Below, in pieces: positions 1-10,568 of a DNA stretch of 64,000 bases. The notes below the pieces were generated by a model, which was given only the letters and a program-made list of their open reading frames with translations, ran no database searches and had not been told where the DNA came from. The translations under genes were made by a program, and so were the position numbers. Position 1 is the first letter of the stretch; each line of letters opens with the position of its first letter. The stretch lies in NCBI RefSeq assembly GCF_018380615.1, contig NZ_JAGYVZ010000005.1:62001-126000 (forward strand), given 5' to 3'. Source of the stretch: Flavobacterium psychroterrae. Lineage in GTDB: Bacteria; Bacteroidota; Bacteroidia; Flavobacteriales; Flavobacteriaceae.

Positions 1-2306
1 AATTTTTGATTTACTTCTTCGTCGATAGCAACACCGTCCTCTTTAATCTTATATTTTGTAGTGATTTTTAATTGGTCATCATCACCTAAAATTTTAGCTT
101 CAACCGGAGTACCAAACGCAGCAGATAATTCATCTGAAATTACAGTAGCGTCAATTGGTTTTTCAAATTTAACCTGGAAAGTTCTTCCTCCAACAAAATC
201 AACACCTTCATCTAATCCGTTAACGAAGAAGATAGATACTAAACTTACTACAACTACAATTGAAGAGAAGATGTATGTAAATTTCTTGATTTTAATAAAG
301 TCAAAGTGGAAATTAGTAAACCAGTTTTTAGTAATATTTGTAGAGAAAGTTAAATCAGCTTTTCCGGCAATATTTCTGTCGATAAAAATTCTAGCGATAA
401 AAATAGATGTAAACATTGAAGTTACGATACCAATAAGTAAAGTTAAAGCAAAACCTTTAATTGGTCCTGTTCCAAAGATAAATAAGATAGCTCCAGTTAA
501 AACGTGTGTTACGTTTGCATCAATAATAGAACGCATTGCACCGTGCCATCCGTAAGATGTAGCCACTGCTTCTGATAAAGATTTACCTTCACGTAATTCC
601 TCTTTTGCTCTTTCAAATATAATAATATTCGCATCTACCGCTGTACCTAATGTAAGTACGATACCTGCAATACCTGGCAATGTTAATACAAAACCAAAAC
701 TTGCCATAATTCCGAATAAGAAAAGTAAGTTTAATAATAATGCAAGATTAGCATACCAACCTGCTTTACCATAATAGAATACCATCCATAAACAAACTAA
801 TAAAAATCCTAATACAGATGAAATTGTACCTGCATCAATTGCAGCCTGACCTAAAGATGGTCCTACAACAGTTGATTGAACAATATCAGCAGAAGCCGGT
901 AATTTACCTGCATTTAATACGTTAGCTAAATCTTTAGTTTCCGCTACATCAAATGAACCTGTAATTTCAGATCTTCCACCTGCAATTGGCCCACTAGTAA
1001 CACCAGGAGCAGAATAAACAATATTATCTAAAACAATAGCAATATATCCTTTTTGAGAAAAAGCTCTTCCTGTTAATTCTTCCCAAACTTTAGCACCCTG
1101 ACTGTTCATTTGCATAGAAACAGCTGGTTTTCCTAATTGGTCAAAAGTATCTTTTGCATCAGTTACAACACCACCGCTCATAGCAGGAACGTTGTCTCTG
1201 TTACCTTTTAAAGCATATAATTCAACAGCTTCAAGATCTTTTCCTTTTGCATCTTTAATAGAAGTTGGTTTACTCCAAACAAATTTCGCATTGTGTTGGT
1301 CAGCAGCCAATAAAATTCTGATGTCTGCTCTTTTAAAGTAAGCATTTACAGTAGCAGTATCTTTTGTAGCAAAATAACCTAAAACTGGTCCGCCACCCTG
1401 ACCTAACATTTTGTCAAATAATGGGTTGTTTCCTTTTTTAGTATCTACTGAATCTTTAGTGTCAGTCAATAAAGCATTCAATGAATCTTTAGCAACAGTT
1501 TTAGTTTCTGTTTTTTTAACTTCAGTCTTTTTTAAAGATTCGTTAGCAGCAACTAAAAAGTTTCCTATTTCTTCTACCTTATAAGTTTCCCAAAACTCTA
1601 ATTGAGCTTTTCCACCTAATAATTTTTTAATTCTGTCAACATCTTTAGCACCCGGAAGTTCTACTAAGATTCTTCCTGTTTCTCCTAATTTTTGGATGTT
1701 TGGTTGTGTAACTCCAAATTTGTCGATACGCTCTCTTAATACTTTGTAAGCACTTTCAACAGACTCATCAACTTTTCTTTTGATTACTTTTTGAACTTGT
1801 GAATCAGACATTTGAAAATCGATTCCACCTTCTCCTTGTAAACTTCTGTTTGCAAAGATATCAGGTGAAGCTAATTTTACAGTTCCGTTTGAATTCGCTT
1901 CAAAAGCTTCAAAAAACTTATTTAAATAGGTTTTGTTTCCTTCTAAATTTGCACTTGCATCAGCTAATGATTTATTAAATACCGGATTTTTAGAATTGTT
2001 TGACAAACCTTTTAAAACATCTTTAATAGAAATTTGAAGAATCACGTTGATTCCTCCTTCTAAGTCAAGACCTTTATTTAGTTGTTTGTTTTTTACTTCA
2101 TTATAAGTAAAATCCGAAAAACCAAGGTTTAACACTTTTTCTTTACCAATAGAATCCAAGTATTTTAATTCTTTGTCAGGATTATCTCCTGCAAAAGCTT
2201 TAGCTTCACTTTTGACATTATTTGCCACAAAAGTGAAAGAGAGTTGGTAAATACTTACCAATGCAAATAGAATTGCGAAAAATTTAATAAGTCCTTTATT
2301 CTGCAT
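1..2306 (-). CDS. secDF: Protein translocase subunit SecDF (fusion), 3' end outside window
   Basis: SecD and SecF are fused in one chain; they use the proton gradient to help pull preproteins through SecYEG at the inner membrane. The window holds the first 768 codons from ATG at 2306; the C-terminus lies beyond base 1. Seen: an N-terminal membrane helix (about residues 8-28), the SecD motif LDLEGG, a long periplasmic region, then the SecD transmembrane block with LGTAVDANIIIFERAKEEL. The SecF half starts near residue 660 (NWFTNFHFDFIK) and continues out of the window. The Ala/Lys/Thr-rich insert in the periplasmic part is common in Bacteroidota SecDF. The gene has its own -7 box at 2434-2441 and lies downstream of mdh in the same direction. 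It does not appear as an intact open frame only because it is cut by the window edge. Confidence 0.95.
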   Translation of the reverse strand, partial: MQNKGLIKFFAILFALVSIYQLSFTFVANNVKSEAKAFAGDNPDKELKYLDSIGKEKVLNLGFSDFTYNEVKNKQLNKGLDLEGGINVILQISIKDVLKGLSNNSKNPVFNKSLADASANLEGNKTYLNKFFEAFEANSNGTVKLASPDIFANRSLQGEGGIDFQMSDSQVQKVIKRKVDESVESAYKVLRERIDKFGVTQPNIQKLGETGRILVELPGAKDVDRIKKLLGGKAQLEFWETYKVEEIGNFLVAANESLKKTEVKKTETKTVAKDSLNALLTDTKDSVDTKKGNNPLFDKMLGQGGGPVLGYFATKDTATVNAYFKRADIRILLAADQHNAKFVWSKPTSIKDAKGKDLEAVELYALKGNRDNVPAMSGGVVTDAKDTFDQLGKPAVSMQMNSQGAKVWEELTGRAFSQKGYIAIVLDNIVYSAPGVTSGPIAGGRSEITGSFDVAETKDLANVLNAGKLPASADIVQSTVVGPSLGQAAIDAGTISSVLGFLLVCLWMVFYYGKAGWYANLALLLNLLFLFGIMASFGFVLTLPGIAGIVLTLGTAVDANIIIFERAKEELREGKSLSEAVATSYGWHGAMRSIIDANVTHVLTGAILFIFGTGPIKGFALTLLIGIVTSMFTSIFIARIFIDRNIAGKADLTFSTNITKNWFTNFHFDFIKIKKFTYIFSSIVVVVSLVSIFFVNGLDEGVDFVGGRTFQVKFEKPIDATVISDELSAAFGTPVEAKILGDDDQLKITTKYKIKEDGVAIDEEVNQK

Positions 2307-2433
2307 TATTACTAAAAATTAATTATGTTTTATTGTTTGTTTTTGTTTTAAAGTACCATAAAATAAGCCCCGACATGATTTTTTAAAACTAAAAATTCCA
2401 GATCACGAATTACCACATTTTTTTTAAACCGAG

Positions 2434-2441
2434 CAAATATA
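2434..2441 (-). promoter_or_regulatory. Bacteroidota-type -7 box for secDF
   Basis: The minus strand reads TATATTTG, an exact match to the Bacteroidota -7 consensus TAnnTTTG. It lies about 128 bases before the secDF ATG, leaving a long AT-rich leader. No clear -33 TTG was found. Confidence 0.5.
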
Positions 2442-2486
2442 TAATTAACGAAAAGATTAACCAATTTATTTATTAATTAATCTTAA

Positions 2487-2514
2487 AAAAAAGACTGCAA
2501 AAGTGCAGTCTTTT
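2487..2514 (-). terminator. Rho-independent terminator of mdh
   Basis: Perfect 11-bp stem AAAAGACTGCA / TGCAGTCTTTT with a 4-base loop. On the minus strand it is followed by a run of U. It sits 20 bases after the mdh stop. Confidence 0.85.
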
Positions 2515-2533
2515 CCTTTTTTTTCGAAAATCC

Positions 2534-3469
2534 TTATACTAAAATCGATTTTAGAGCATCATTCATACCACGAACCGCATCTGCACTTTTAGCAAATAAG
2601 GTTTTTTCCTGGTCATTTAATTTGATGTCTAAGATTTCTTCTACTCCGTTTTTACCAATTATGCATGGTACACCTATACATATATCATTTTGTCCGTATT
2701 CTCCTTCAACAAAAACAGAGCATGCAATCATTTTCTTCTGATCGTTTAAAATACTGTCTACAAGGAATGCAACAGAAGCTCCCGGCGCATACCAGGCTGA
2801 AGTTCCTAAAAGTCCTGTAAGTGTAGCTCCACCCACCATTGTATCAGCAGCTACTTTTTGCAATACTTCTTCTGAAAGAAATTCTGTTACCGGAATTCCG
2901 TTATAAGATGCCAGACGCGTTAAAGGAATCATAGTAGTATCACCATGTCCGCCTATAACCATTGCTGAAATATCATTTGCAGGTTTATCCAAAGCTAAAG
3001 AAAGATACGTTCTGAAACGAGAACTGTCTAACGCTCCACCCATACCAATAATCCTGTTTTTAGGTAATCCTGTAGATTTTAGTGCTAAATAAGTCATAGT
3101 ATCCATAGGATTTGAAACTACAACAATTATAGTATCCGGAGAAAATTTCAATACATTCTCAGCAACTGTTTTTACAATTCCTGCATTTATACCTATTAAT
3201 TCCTCACGAGTCATTCCTGGTTTTCTTGGAATTCCTGATGTAATTACTACTACATCACTTCCAGCGGTTTTAGAATAATCGTTGGTCACGCCAGATACTT
3301 TGGTATTAAAACCTGTATTTGTCGCACATTGCATAATATCCAACGCTTTCCCTTCGGCAAAACCTTCTTTAATATCCAACAACACTACTTCGCTTGCAAT
3401 TCCTCTATAAGAAATAACATCTGCACATGTAGCTCCAACATTTCCTGCTCCTACAATGGTAACTTTCAT
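2534..3469 (-). CDS. mdh: Malate dehydrogenase
   Basis: NAD-dependent interconversion of malate and oxaloacetate in the TCA cycle, cytoplasmic. The 311 residues match the LDH-like MDH subgroup of Bacteroidota. Seen: the Rossmann motif GAGNVGATCADV at residues 7-18, the substrate loop IPRKPGMTREEL whose arginines select a dicarboxylic substrate (malate rather than lactate), VSNPMDTMTYL, and the catalytic histidine in IGGHGDTTMIPL. It is flanked by terminators on both sides, so it is probably transcribed alone. The ATG at 3469 is followed immediately by the conserved MKVTIVGAG start. Confidence 0.96.
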   Translation of the reverse strand: MKVTIVGAGNVGATCADVISYRGIASEVVLLDIKEGFAEGKALDIMQCATNTGFNTKVSGVTNDYSKTAGSDVVVITSGIPRKPGMTREELIGINAGIVKTVAENVLKFSPDTIIVVVSNPMDTMTYLALKSTGLPKNRIIGMGGALDSSRFRTYLSLALDKPANDISAMVIGGHGDTTMIPLTRLASYNGIPVTEFLSEEVLQKVAADTMVGGATLTGLLGTSAWYAPGASVAFLVDSILNDQKKMIACSVFVEGEYGQNDICIGVPCIIGKNGVEEILDIKLNDQEKTLFAKSADAVRGMNDALKSILV

Positions 3470-3511
3470 ATTTTATACTTTATCGGTTATTAATTAATTT
3501 GTTTGTTTTGT

Positions 3512-3571
3512 AAATCAACAATTCGTTTAATCGTCTAAGTAAATTTAAACAATTAAACGAATTGATGATTA
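3512..3571 (-). terminator. Hairpin downstream of gyrB
   Basis: Perfect 13-bp arms CAATTCGTTTAAT (3519-3531) and ATTAAACGAATTG (3552-3564), extending to about 19 bp with one mismatch. It starts just past the gyrB stop and probably terminates gyrB. The U tract is weak. Confidence 0.6.
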
Positions 3572-3578
3572 AAATTTA

Positions 3579-5549
<1,971 letters not shown>

Positions 5550-5557
5550 CTAACACG

Positions 5558-5565
5558 CAAATATA
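5558..5565 (-). promoter_or_regulatory. -7 box for gyrB
   Basis: The minus strand reads TATATTTG, an exact TAnnTTTG match about 40 bases before the gyrB start. No convincing -33 element was identified. Confidence 0.5.
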
Positions 5566-5647
5566 TAAAAACGCAAATTATATATCCGTTAAAATACGAT
5601 TTAAAGCACTTAAGTTATTAACACAATTGTGTGAAAAATCAAAAAAT

Positions 5648-5870
5648 AAATTCCAAATTCCAAAAATTATCCTCTTTGACGAAGAAATTTTAATTTTAAA
5701 TCCAAAAAAAATAAACTAAATCCCAATTTTGAAATTCCAAATTCCAAATCTGTAAATAAAAAAATCCGAATCTAACACTTGAAATGTTATTTCGGATTTT
5801 TTAATAAATTACTCAGTCTTCAATTTAGAATTTGAAATTCGTCTATTGGAATTTCAAAATTGGAATTTAA
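5648..5870. repeat. Intergenic ATTCCAAATTCCAA repeat between asnB paralogue and gyrB
   Basis: The 353-base gap between the two genes holds several direct and inverted copies of AATTCCAAATTCC / GGAATTTGGAATT. The same sequence type recurs at 50863-50914 and 60538-60574, so it is a dispersed repeat rather than a gene. No reading frame here looks coding. Confidence 0.6.
5758..5803 (-). terminator. Rho-independent terminator downstream of asparagine synthetase paralogue
   Basis: Arms AAAAAATCCGAA and TTCGGATTTTTT with an internal partial stem (TAACACTT / AATGTTA). The structure is flanked by A and T runs, so it could work in both directions. It lies 70 bases past the stop of the gene at 5873-7489. 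Confidence 0.8.
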
Positions 5871-5872
5871 CC

Positions 5873-7489
5873 CTAAACTGTAACTCCGGCTTTTGAAATT
5901 TCAATCCCCGCTTTTACGTGAGCTGCATTTGCTCTTCCGCTTGGATCTTGATTTTCCTGCCATTTCGGGATCCATTTTCGTACTGTTTGTGCCGCACTCA
6001 CTTGTGGGTAAAATTTATGGAAAATAGATCTGTAAAAATAAGCTTCTTTTGTTGTTGGCGAATTGTATGGAAATTCGGCACTAGCTCCCGCTAATTTCTC
6101 ATCAGAAACCTGTGTTGCACAATATTCAATTAGTTCATCGATCCAATTGTATCCAACTCCATCTGAAAACTGTTCTTTTTGTCTCCATAAAATTTCAGTT
6201 GGCAAATACGGATTTTCTGGCGTATCAAATGCTTTTCTTAAAATATATTTTTCAATTCCATCATACGTTTTTGGCTGTTTTTCTTCTGTTCTGATTCTGA
6301 TGGAAACATCTAAAAAATCCTTATCTAAAAACGGAATTCTGACTTCTAATCCATGTGCCATTGTTGCTTTATCTGCGCGCAATAAATCGGCAGTAAACAA
6401 TTTCTGAACTCTTTCAATTGTCTCATCCTGAAATTCTTGAGCTGATGGTGCATTTCTAAAATACAAATGTCCTCCAAAAACCTCATCAGCACCTTCTCCT
6501 GAAAGGATAGCTTTAATTCCCTGATCTGCAATTTCTTTAGACAACAAATACAAAGGAACTGCGGCTCTTACCGATATAATATCGTAAGTCTCAATATGAT
6601 AAATTACTTTTTCTAAAATAGAAACACCTTCTTCAACAGTAAAATGAATTTCATGATGCTCCGTACCTAAAAACTCAGCTGCTTTTCTTGCCGCTATATT
6701 ATCAGGTGAATCTGCATCTAAACCAATAGAAAAAGAATGTAATTTTTCGCCTCTTTCGGCAAATAATCGGGAAGCAATTGAAGATAATAAAGACGAATCT
6801 AAACCTCCTGAAAGCAAAACCCCAATAGGCACTTCGCTCATTAAACGTTTACGGGTTGCTTCAATTAATGAATCGCGAACTAAATCAAGATCTAATAATT
6901 TATTAGCATTTGAATGATCTTCATATTCGGGATTATAATATTTTACAAAACCTGTTTTGCCTGTATAATAATGTCCGGGAGGAAAAGTTGAAAATGATTT
7001 ACACTGATCGGCAATTGATTTCATTTCCGAAGAAAAATAAATTCTGCCTCTTTCGTCTAATCCGTAATATAAAGGCTTAACCCCGACGGCATCTCTGGCC
7101 GCAATATAATTATCACCATCAATAATTACAAAAGCAAAATCGCCATCAAGCATATTACAAAACTTATATCCAAATTCTTCATACAAATGCACGATAACTT
7201 CAGAGTCTGATTTTGTTCTAAAAGTGTGATCTTTTAAAACCGTATCTTTTAATTCCTGATAGTTATAAATTTCTCCATCATGCACCATCCACGCTTTATC
7301 AGTTCCCTGAATAGGCTGTTTGCCCGATTTAAGATCGATAATCGACAAACTTTCATGACAAATAATACTGCCATTTTCCATAATATGCAAATCACTTTCA
7401 TCAGGACCACGATGCGACATTCTTGTAGAAAGCTCTTTTACGAGTTGCGGGTCTTTTCCTTTACCTATAACGGCTAATAATCCAGACAT
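5873..7489 (-). CDS. Asparagine-synthetase-like protein with degraded glutaminase site
   Basis: Two-domain class II glutamine amidotransferase / asparagine synthetase fold, 538 residues. The C-terminal ATP-pyrophosphatase domain looks functional: GVLLSGGLDSSLLSS at about residues 223-237 and LSGEGADEVFGG. The N-terminal glutaminase domain does not. The nucleophile Cys2 is Ser (MSGLLAV, codon TCT at 7484-7486), the glutamine-binding Arg in HERL is Ser47 (HESL), and the oxyanion Asn in NGEIYN is Asp71 (HDGEIYNY). The adjacent paralogue keeps all three. The inference is an enzyme that uses free ammonia, or one with a changed substrate or a regulatory role; the intact synthetase motifs argue against a decaying pseudogene. 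Frame and length are complete. The fold assignment is certain, the activity is not. Confidence 0.88.
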   Translation of the reverse strand: MSGLLAVIGKGKDPQLVKELSTRMSHRGPDESDLHIMENGSIICHESLSIIDLKSGKQPIQGTDKAWMVHDGEIYNYQELKDTVLKDHTFRTKSDSEVIVHLYEEFGYKFCNMLDGDFAFVIIDGDNYIAARDAVGVKPLYYGLDERGRIYFSSEMKSIADQCKSFSTFPPGHYYTGKTGFVKYYNPEYEDHSNANKLLDLDLVRDSLIEATRKRLMSEVPIGVLLSGGLDSSLLSSIASRLFAERGEKLHSFSIGLDADSPDNIAARKAAEFLGTEHHEIHFTVEEGVSILEKVIYHIETYDIISVRAAVPLYLLSKEIADQGIKAILSGEGADEVFGGHLYFRNAPSAQEFQDETIERVQKLFTADLLRADKATMAHGLEVRIPFLDKDFLDVSIRIRTEEKQPKTYDGIEKYILRKAFDTPENPYLPTEILWRQKEQFSDGVGYNWIDELIEYCATQVSDEKLAGASAEFPYNSPTTKEAYFYRSIFHKFYPQVSAAQTVRKWIPKWQENQDPSGRANAAHVKAGIEISKAGVTV

Positions 7490-7530
7490 ACTATTCTATA
7501 TTTTTTATTTATTTTATTTTTAGTCGCTAT

Positions 7531-7538
7531 CAAATCTA
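7531..7538 (-). promoter_or_regulatory. -7 box for the asparagine-synthetase paralogue
   Basis: The minus strand reads TAGATTTG, an exact TAnnTTTG match 42 bases before the start at 7489. Together with the terminator at 7737-7770 it suggests that the two asparagine-synthetase genes are transcribed separately. Confidence 0.45.
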
Positions 7539-7736
7539 GCAACCAAATAATGTATTATGATTTATAAATTTTCAGCTGAACTAAATATCATTTTCTGCTT
7601 TTCTGTAATAATACAATTACAATATTATGAATTTTATTTTATTTTCAGCTAATGCCAAATATAAAAAAGAAAGTCAAATAATTATCGGAAAATACAATTT
7701 AAGTAACTGAAATAATATAATTTAACAATATTAGAC

Positions 7737-7770
7737 AAGAAAAACGTCCTCAAAAATGAGAACGTCTTCA
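7737..7770 (-). terminator. Rho-independent terminator of asnB
   Basis: On the minus strand GACGUUCUC pairs with GAGGACGUU (two G-U pairs), with an AUUUUU loop and a following U tract. It lies about 35 bases past the asnB stop. The rest of the 315-base gap (7490-7804) is AT-rich and shows no gene. Confidence 0.75.
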
Positions 7771-7804
7771 GAAAATAATATATACTAATTCTAATAATTC
7801 TTGT

Positions 7805-9481
7805 TTATGCTTTCGCGTAAGCATCATCATGAACGCTTGCTACAGCTCTTCCTGAAGGATCATTCATGTTTTTGAAAGCTTCATCCCACTCCAATGCAAT
7901 TTTTGTACTACAAGCCACACTTGCTTCCTGAGGCACACATAATGCTGCGGCATCACTAGGAAAATGTTCTGCAAAGATGGAACGATAGTAATATTCTTCT
8001 TTAGAAGTTGGTGTTTGTAATGGAAATTTATATTTCGCATTTGCCAATTGCTCATCCGAAACTGCTTCGCCAACTACTTCCTTCAAAGTATCAATCCAGC
8101 TGTATCCTACTCCGTCTGAGAATTGTTCTTTTTGTCTCCATGCTACACTTGCCGGCAACATATCTTCAAAAGCTTTACGAACTACCCATTTTTCCATTGG
8201 ATGTTCCTCGTTGATCATCTTATCTTGTGGGTTGATGCGCATCGCAACATCCATAAATTCTTTGTCTAAAAACGGTACACGACCCTCAATTCCCCACGCC
8301 GCTAAACTTTTGTTGGCACGTAAACAATCGTACATGTGAAGTTTACCTAATTTACGAACGTTTTCTTCGTGAAATTCTCTTGCATTTGGCGCTTTATGAA
8401 AGTATAAATACCCTCCAAATAACTCATCTGCACCTTCACCAGACAGCACCATTTTAATTCCCATTGATTTGATAACTCTCGCCATTAACCACATTGGTGT
8501 TGAAGCTCTAACCGTAGTTACATCATACGTTTCAAGGTTGTAAATTACATCACGTACGGCATCTAAACCTTCCTGAATTGTGAATTTAATTTCATGGTGA
8601 ATTGTACCAATATGTTTTGCAACAATCTGAGCCGCTGCTAAATCTGGAGAACCTTCAAGTCCTACTGAAAAAGAGTGCAATTGCGGATACCAGGCATCTG
8701 TTGTATCATCAGATTCTATACGTTTTTGCGCATATTTTTTGGCTACAGCCGAAGTAATAGAAGAATCTAAACCTCCCGAAAGTAAAACTCCATAAGGAAC
8801 ATCACTCATTAATTGTCTATGAACCGCTGCTTCTAATGCTTTTTTGATTTCAGGAATACTTGTTTCGTTATCTTTTACAGCATCATAATCTGTCCAGTCT
8901 CTTTTGTACCATTGTACAAATTCACCATCTTTACTTGTCATATAATGTCCCGGAGGAAACAATTGGATTTTTGTACAATATCCTTCTAAAGCTTTCAATT
9001 CTGAAGCTACATAGAAAGTTCCGTCCTGATCCCAACCAATATAAAGTGGAATAATCCCCATGTGATCACGAGCGATAAAATACTCATCTTTCTCCACATC
9101 ATAAATTGCAAATCCGAAGATTCCGTTCATTTCATCCACAAAATGAGGGCCTTTTTCTTTATAAAGTGCTAAGATAACTTCGCAGTCACTTTCAGTTTGA
9201 AAGTTATATTTTCCTTCAAATTGTTTACGCAATTCTCTGTGGTTGTAAATTTCACCATTTGCAGCTAAAACTAATTTTTTATCTTCTGTAAATAAAGGTT
9301 GTTTTCCTGAAGCCGGATCTACAATCGCCAAACGCTCATGAGACATAATTGCTTTATCATTGCTGTAAATTCCGCTCCAGTCTGGCCCACGGTGACGAAT
9401 GATTTTAGACATTTCTAACACTTGAGGTCTTAATGTTTCAGCTTTTTGCTTTAGATCAAAGGCACATACGATTCCACACAT
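7805..9481 (-). CDS. asnB: Asparagine synthase B (glutamine-hydrolysing)
   Basis: Makes asparagine from aspartate, ATP and glutamine-derived ammonia in the cytoplasm. The 558 residues match the E. coli AsnB type. The glutaminase domain is intact: MCGIVCAF with catalytic Cys2, RHRGPDWSGI, SHERLAIVD with Arg50, ANGEIYNH with Asn75, and SDCEVILAL. The synthetase domain has GVLLSGGLDSSITSA and LSGEGADELFGGYLYF. The C-terminus carries DPSGRAVASVHDD, as in E. coli AsnB. It is the upstream member of a tandem pair; the downstream copy has lost the glutaminase residues. The two share about half their residues by eye, so the duplication is old. Confidence 0.96.
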   Translation of the reverse strand: MCGIVCAFDLKQKAETLRPQVLEMSKIIRHRGPDWSGIYSNDKAIMSHERLAIVDPASGKQPLFTEDKKLVLAANGEIYNHRELRKQFEGKYNFQTESDCEVILALYKEKGPHFVDEMNGIFGFAIYDVEKDEYFIARDHMGIIPLYIGWDQDGTFYVASELKALEGYCTKIQLFPPGHYMTSKDGEFVQWYKRDWTDYDAVKDNETSIPEIKKALEAAVHRQLMSDVPYGVLLSGGLDSSITSAVAKKYAQKRIESDDTTDAWYPQLHSFSVGLEGSPDLAAAQIVAKHIGTIHHEIKFTIQEGLDAVRDVIYNLETYDVTTVRASTPMWLMARVIKSMGIKMVLSGEGADELFGGYLYFHKAPNAREFHEENVRKLGKLHMYDCLRANKSLAAWGIEGRVPFLDKEFMDVAMRINPQDKMINEEHPMEKWVVRKAFEDMLPASVAWRQKEQFSDGVGYSWIDTLKEVVGEAVSDEQLANAKYKFPLQTPTSKEEYYYRSIFAEHFPSDAAALCVPQEASVACSTKIALEWDEAFKNMNDPSGRAVASVHDDAYAKA

Positions 9482-9972
9482 AACTATATATTTTTATTTT
9501 TAAATTTCATTTTGATAAGGCAAAGATGCATTAAAGGTTACGATTGAAAAACGTAAACACATAAATCAGTTACAATTTTAAACCATAATTCCATTTTTAC
9601 ATGTAAAATGTAAAATTTTAAACCAAAAAAAAGCCCTAAACTTGAAGATTTCAATTTCAGGGATAAATCAAGTATAAAAATTAGCATTTTAAAGAAAACT
9701 TTGAATTAAATATTGTGATATTCCAAATTGAGTGAAAGATTCTTAAAGAGAAGAAGAAAAGCGGTATCGTAAATGTTGTTTTGATTAATCTTTTCATTTC
9801 GACGAAGGTAGAAATCATACAAAAATGAGTTATTCTTTTATGATTTGACAAGGTCTTTAACATTATAGAATCTTTGCCAGACTTCTCCCGAGACTTCGGG
9901 ACGCTCAGTCTGACAAAATTGCGAATAAATCCTTTTAATCTGCTTAAATCTGTGAAATCTGCGTGAAATAAA
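9482..9972. other. 491-base intergenic region with terminator and repeat remnants, no gene
   Basis: It contains the terminator at 9624-9662, a TCCCGA-gact-TCGGGA hairpin at 9886-9901 inside a GACTTC...CGCTCAGTCTGACA sequence of a type also seen near 39470 and 60920, and AATCTGTGAAATCTGCG-like repeat remnants near 9940. A 102-codon open frame on the minus strand is composed of these pieces and is not believable as a gene. Confidence 0.6.
9624..9662 (-). terminator. Possible terminator, minus strand
   Basis: Imperfect 13-bp stem CCCTAAACTTGAA (9634-9646) / TTCAATTTCAGGG (9650-9662) with eight U on the minus-strand 3' side. It would end transcripts from the gene at 9973-10422 after about 310 bases of trailer. 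Confidence 0.55.
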
Positions 9973-10422
9973 TCACAAAACACTCTCAATAGTATAATGT
10001 GTTTTATTTATCTCAAAAGCAAACCCAACTTTATTTCCCATTAAATGAGAACCAAGCGGAGATTGTGGCGAAAGCGCAATAACATTAATTCCGTCAATTG
10101 CAATTTTAGGAAGCGCTACACTCAAATACAAATGAATTCCGTTTGCTTTTACCAAACTTCCCGAAATAATATTTTCGGTGGTTTTTGAGGCGTCAATTTT
10201 GTCTAAAATAGCTTTTTGAGTTATAGCTTCTTTTAGTTTATTGGTTAGTTTTTCCTGTTCGATATGCATCATTGATAAAGCCGTTTCATGTTTATCTCCG
10301 GCGGAACCTTTGGCATCGTTTTTAGAATCTTCGGTCAAAGCCGAAATCATGTCTCTGAAAACATCTATTCGGTCCTGAACCATTTGTAGGTAATGTGAAT
10401 GTATTTTTTGTTTGAATTCCAT
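9973..10422 (-). CDS. Small protein with GreA/GreB C-terminal-like domain
   Basis: 149 residues. The first ~80 form a charged helical segment (MEFKQKIHSHYLQMVQDRID onward) likely to be coiled coil. The C-terminal ~60 contain SPQSPLGSHLMGNKVGFAFE, which resembles the SPLGxALLGKKVGD core of the GreA/GreB C-terminal domain. Members in Bacteroidota are often labelled 3-oxoacyl-ACP synthase in public annotation, which nothing in the sequence supports. It lacks the long N-terminal coiled coil with acidic tip of true GreA, so transcript-cleavage activity is doubtful; binding to RNA polymerase is possible (inference). It stands alone between palindromic repeats. Confidence 0.7.
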   Translation of the reverse strand: MEFKQKIHSHYLQMVQDRIDVFRDMISALTEDSKNDAKGSAGDKHETALSMMHIEQEKLTNKLKEAITQKAILDKIDASKTTENIISGSLVKANGIHLYLSVALPKIAIDGINVIALSPQSPLGSHLMGNKVGFAFEINKTHYTIESVL

Positions 10423-10431
10423 AGTTTGTCT

Positions 10432-10559
10432 GCCACGAAGGCGCTAAGCCACAAAGATCGTAAAAAAAAAATTAGCCACGAATTCACGAATGCTTAATTA
10501 TTCGTGAATTCGTGGCGTAAAACTTTACATAAAAATTTGTGCCTTAGCGCCTTCGTGGC
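10432..10559. repeat. 128-bp nested palindrome
   Basis: Outer arms of 24 bp (10432-10455 and 10536-10559, one mismatch, core GAAGGCGCTAAG) enclose a second palindrome with perfect 17-bp arms GCCACGAATTCACGAAT (10475-10491 and 10500-10516). It fills the space between two minus-strand genes. The inner arm belongs to a family also found at 27719, 29603, 38335 and 58742. Confidence 0.8.
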
Positions 10560-10568
10560 AAAAATCTC

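Noticed and set aside
61-555. 164-codon open frame on the plus strand
   Set aside because: Antisense to secDF; the minus-strand translation is clearly SecD/SecF.
9681-9989. 102-codon open frame on the minus strand
   Set aside because: Made of intergenic repeat pieces (TCCCGA/TCGGGA hairpin, AATCTGTGAAATC), no family-like segment, and it overlaps the 3' end of the real gene at 9973-10422.
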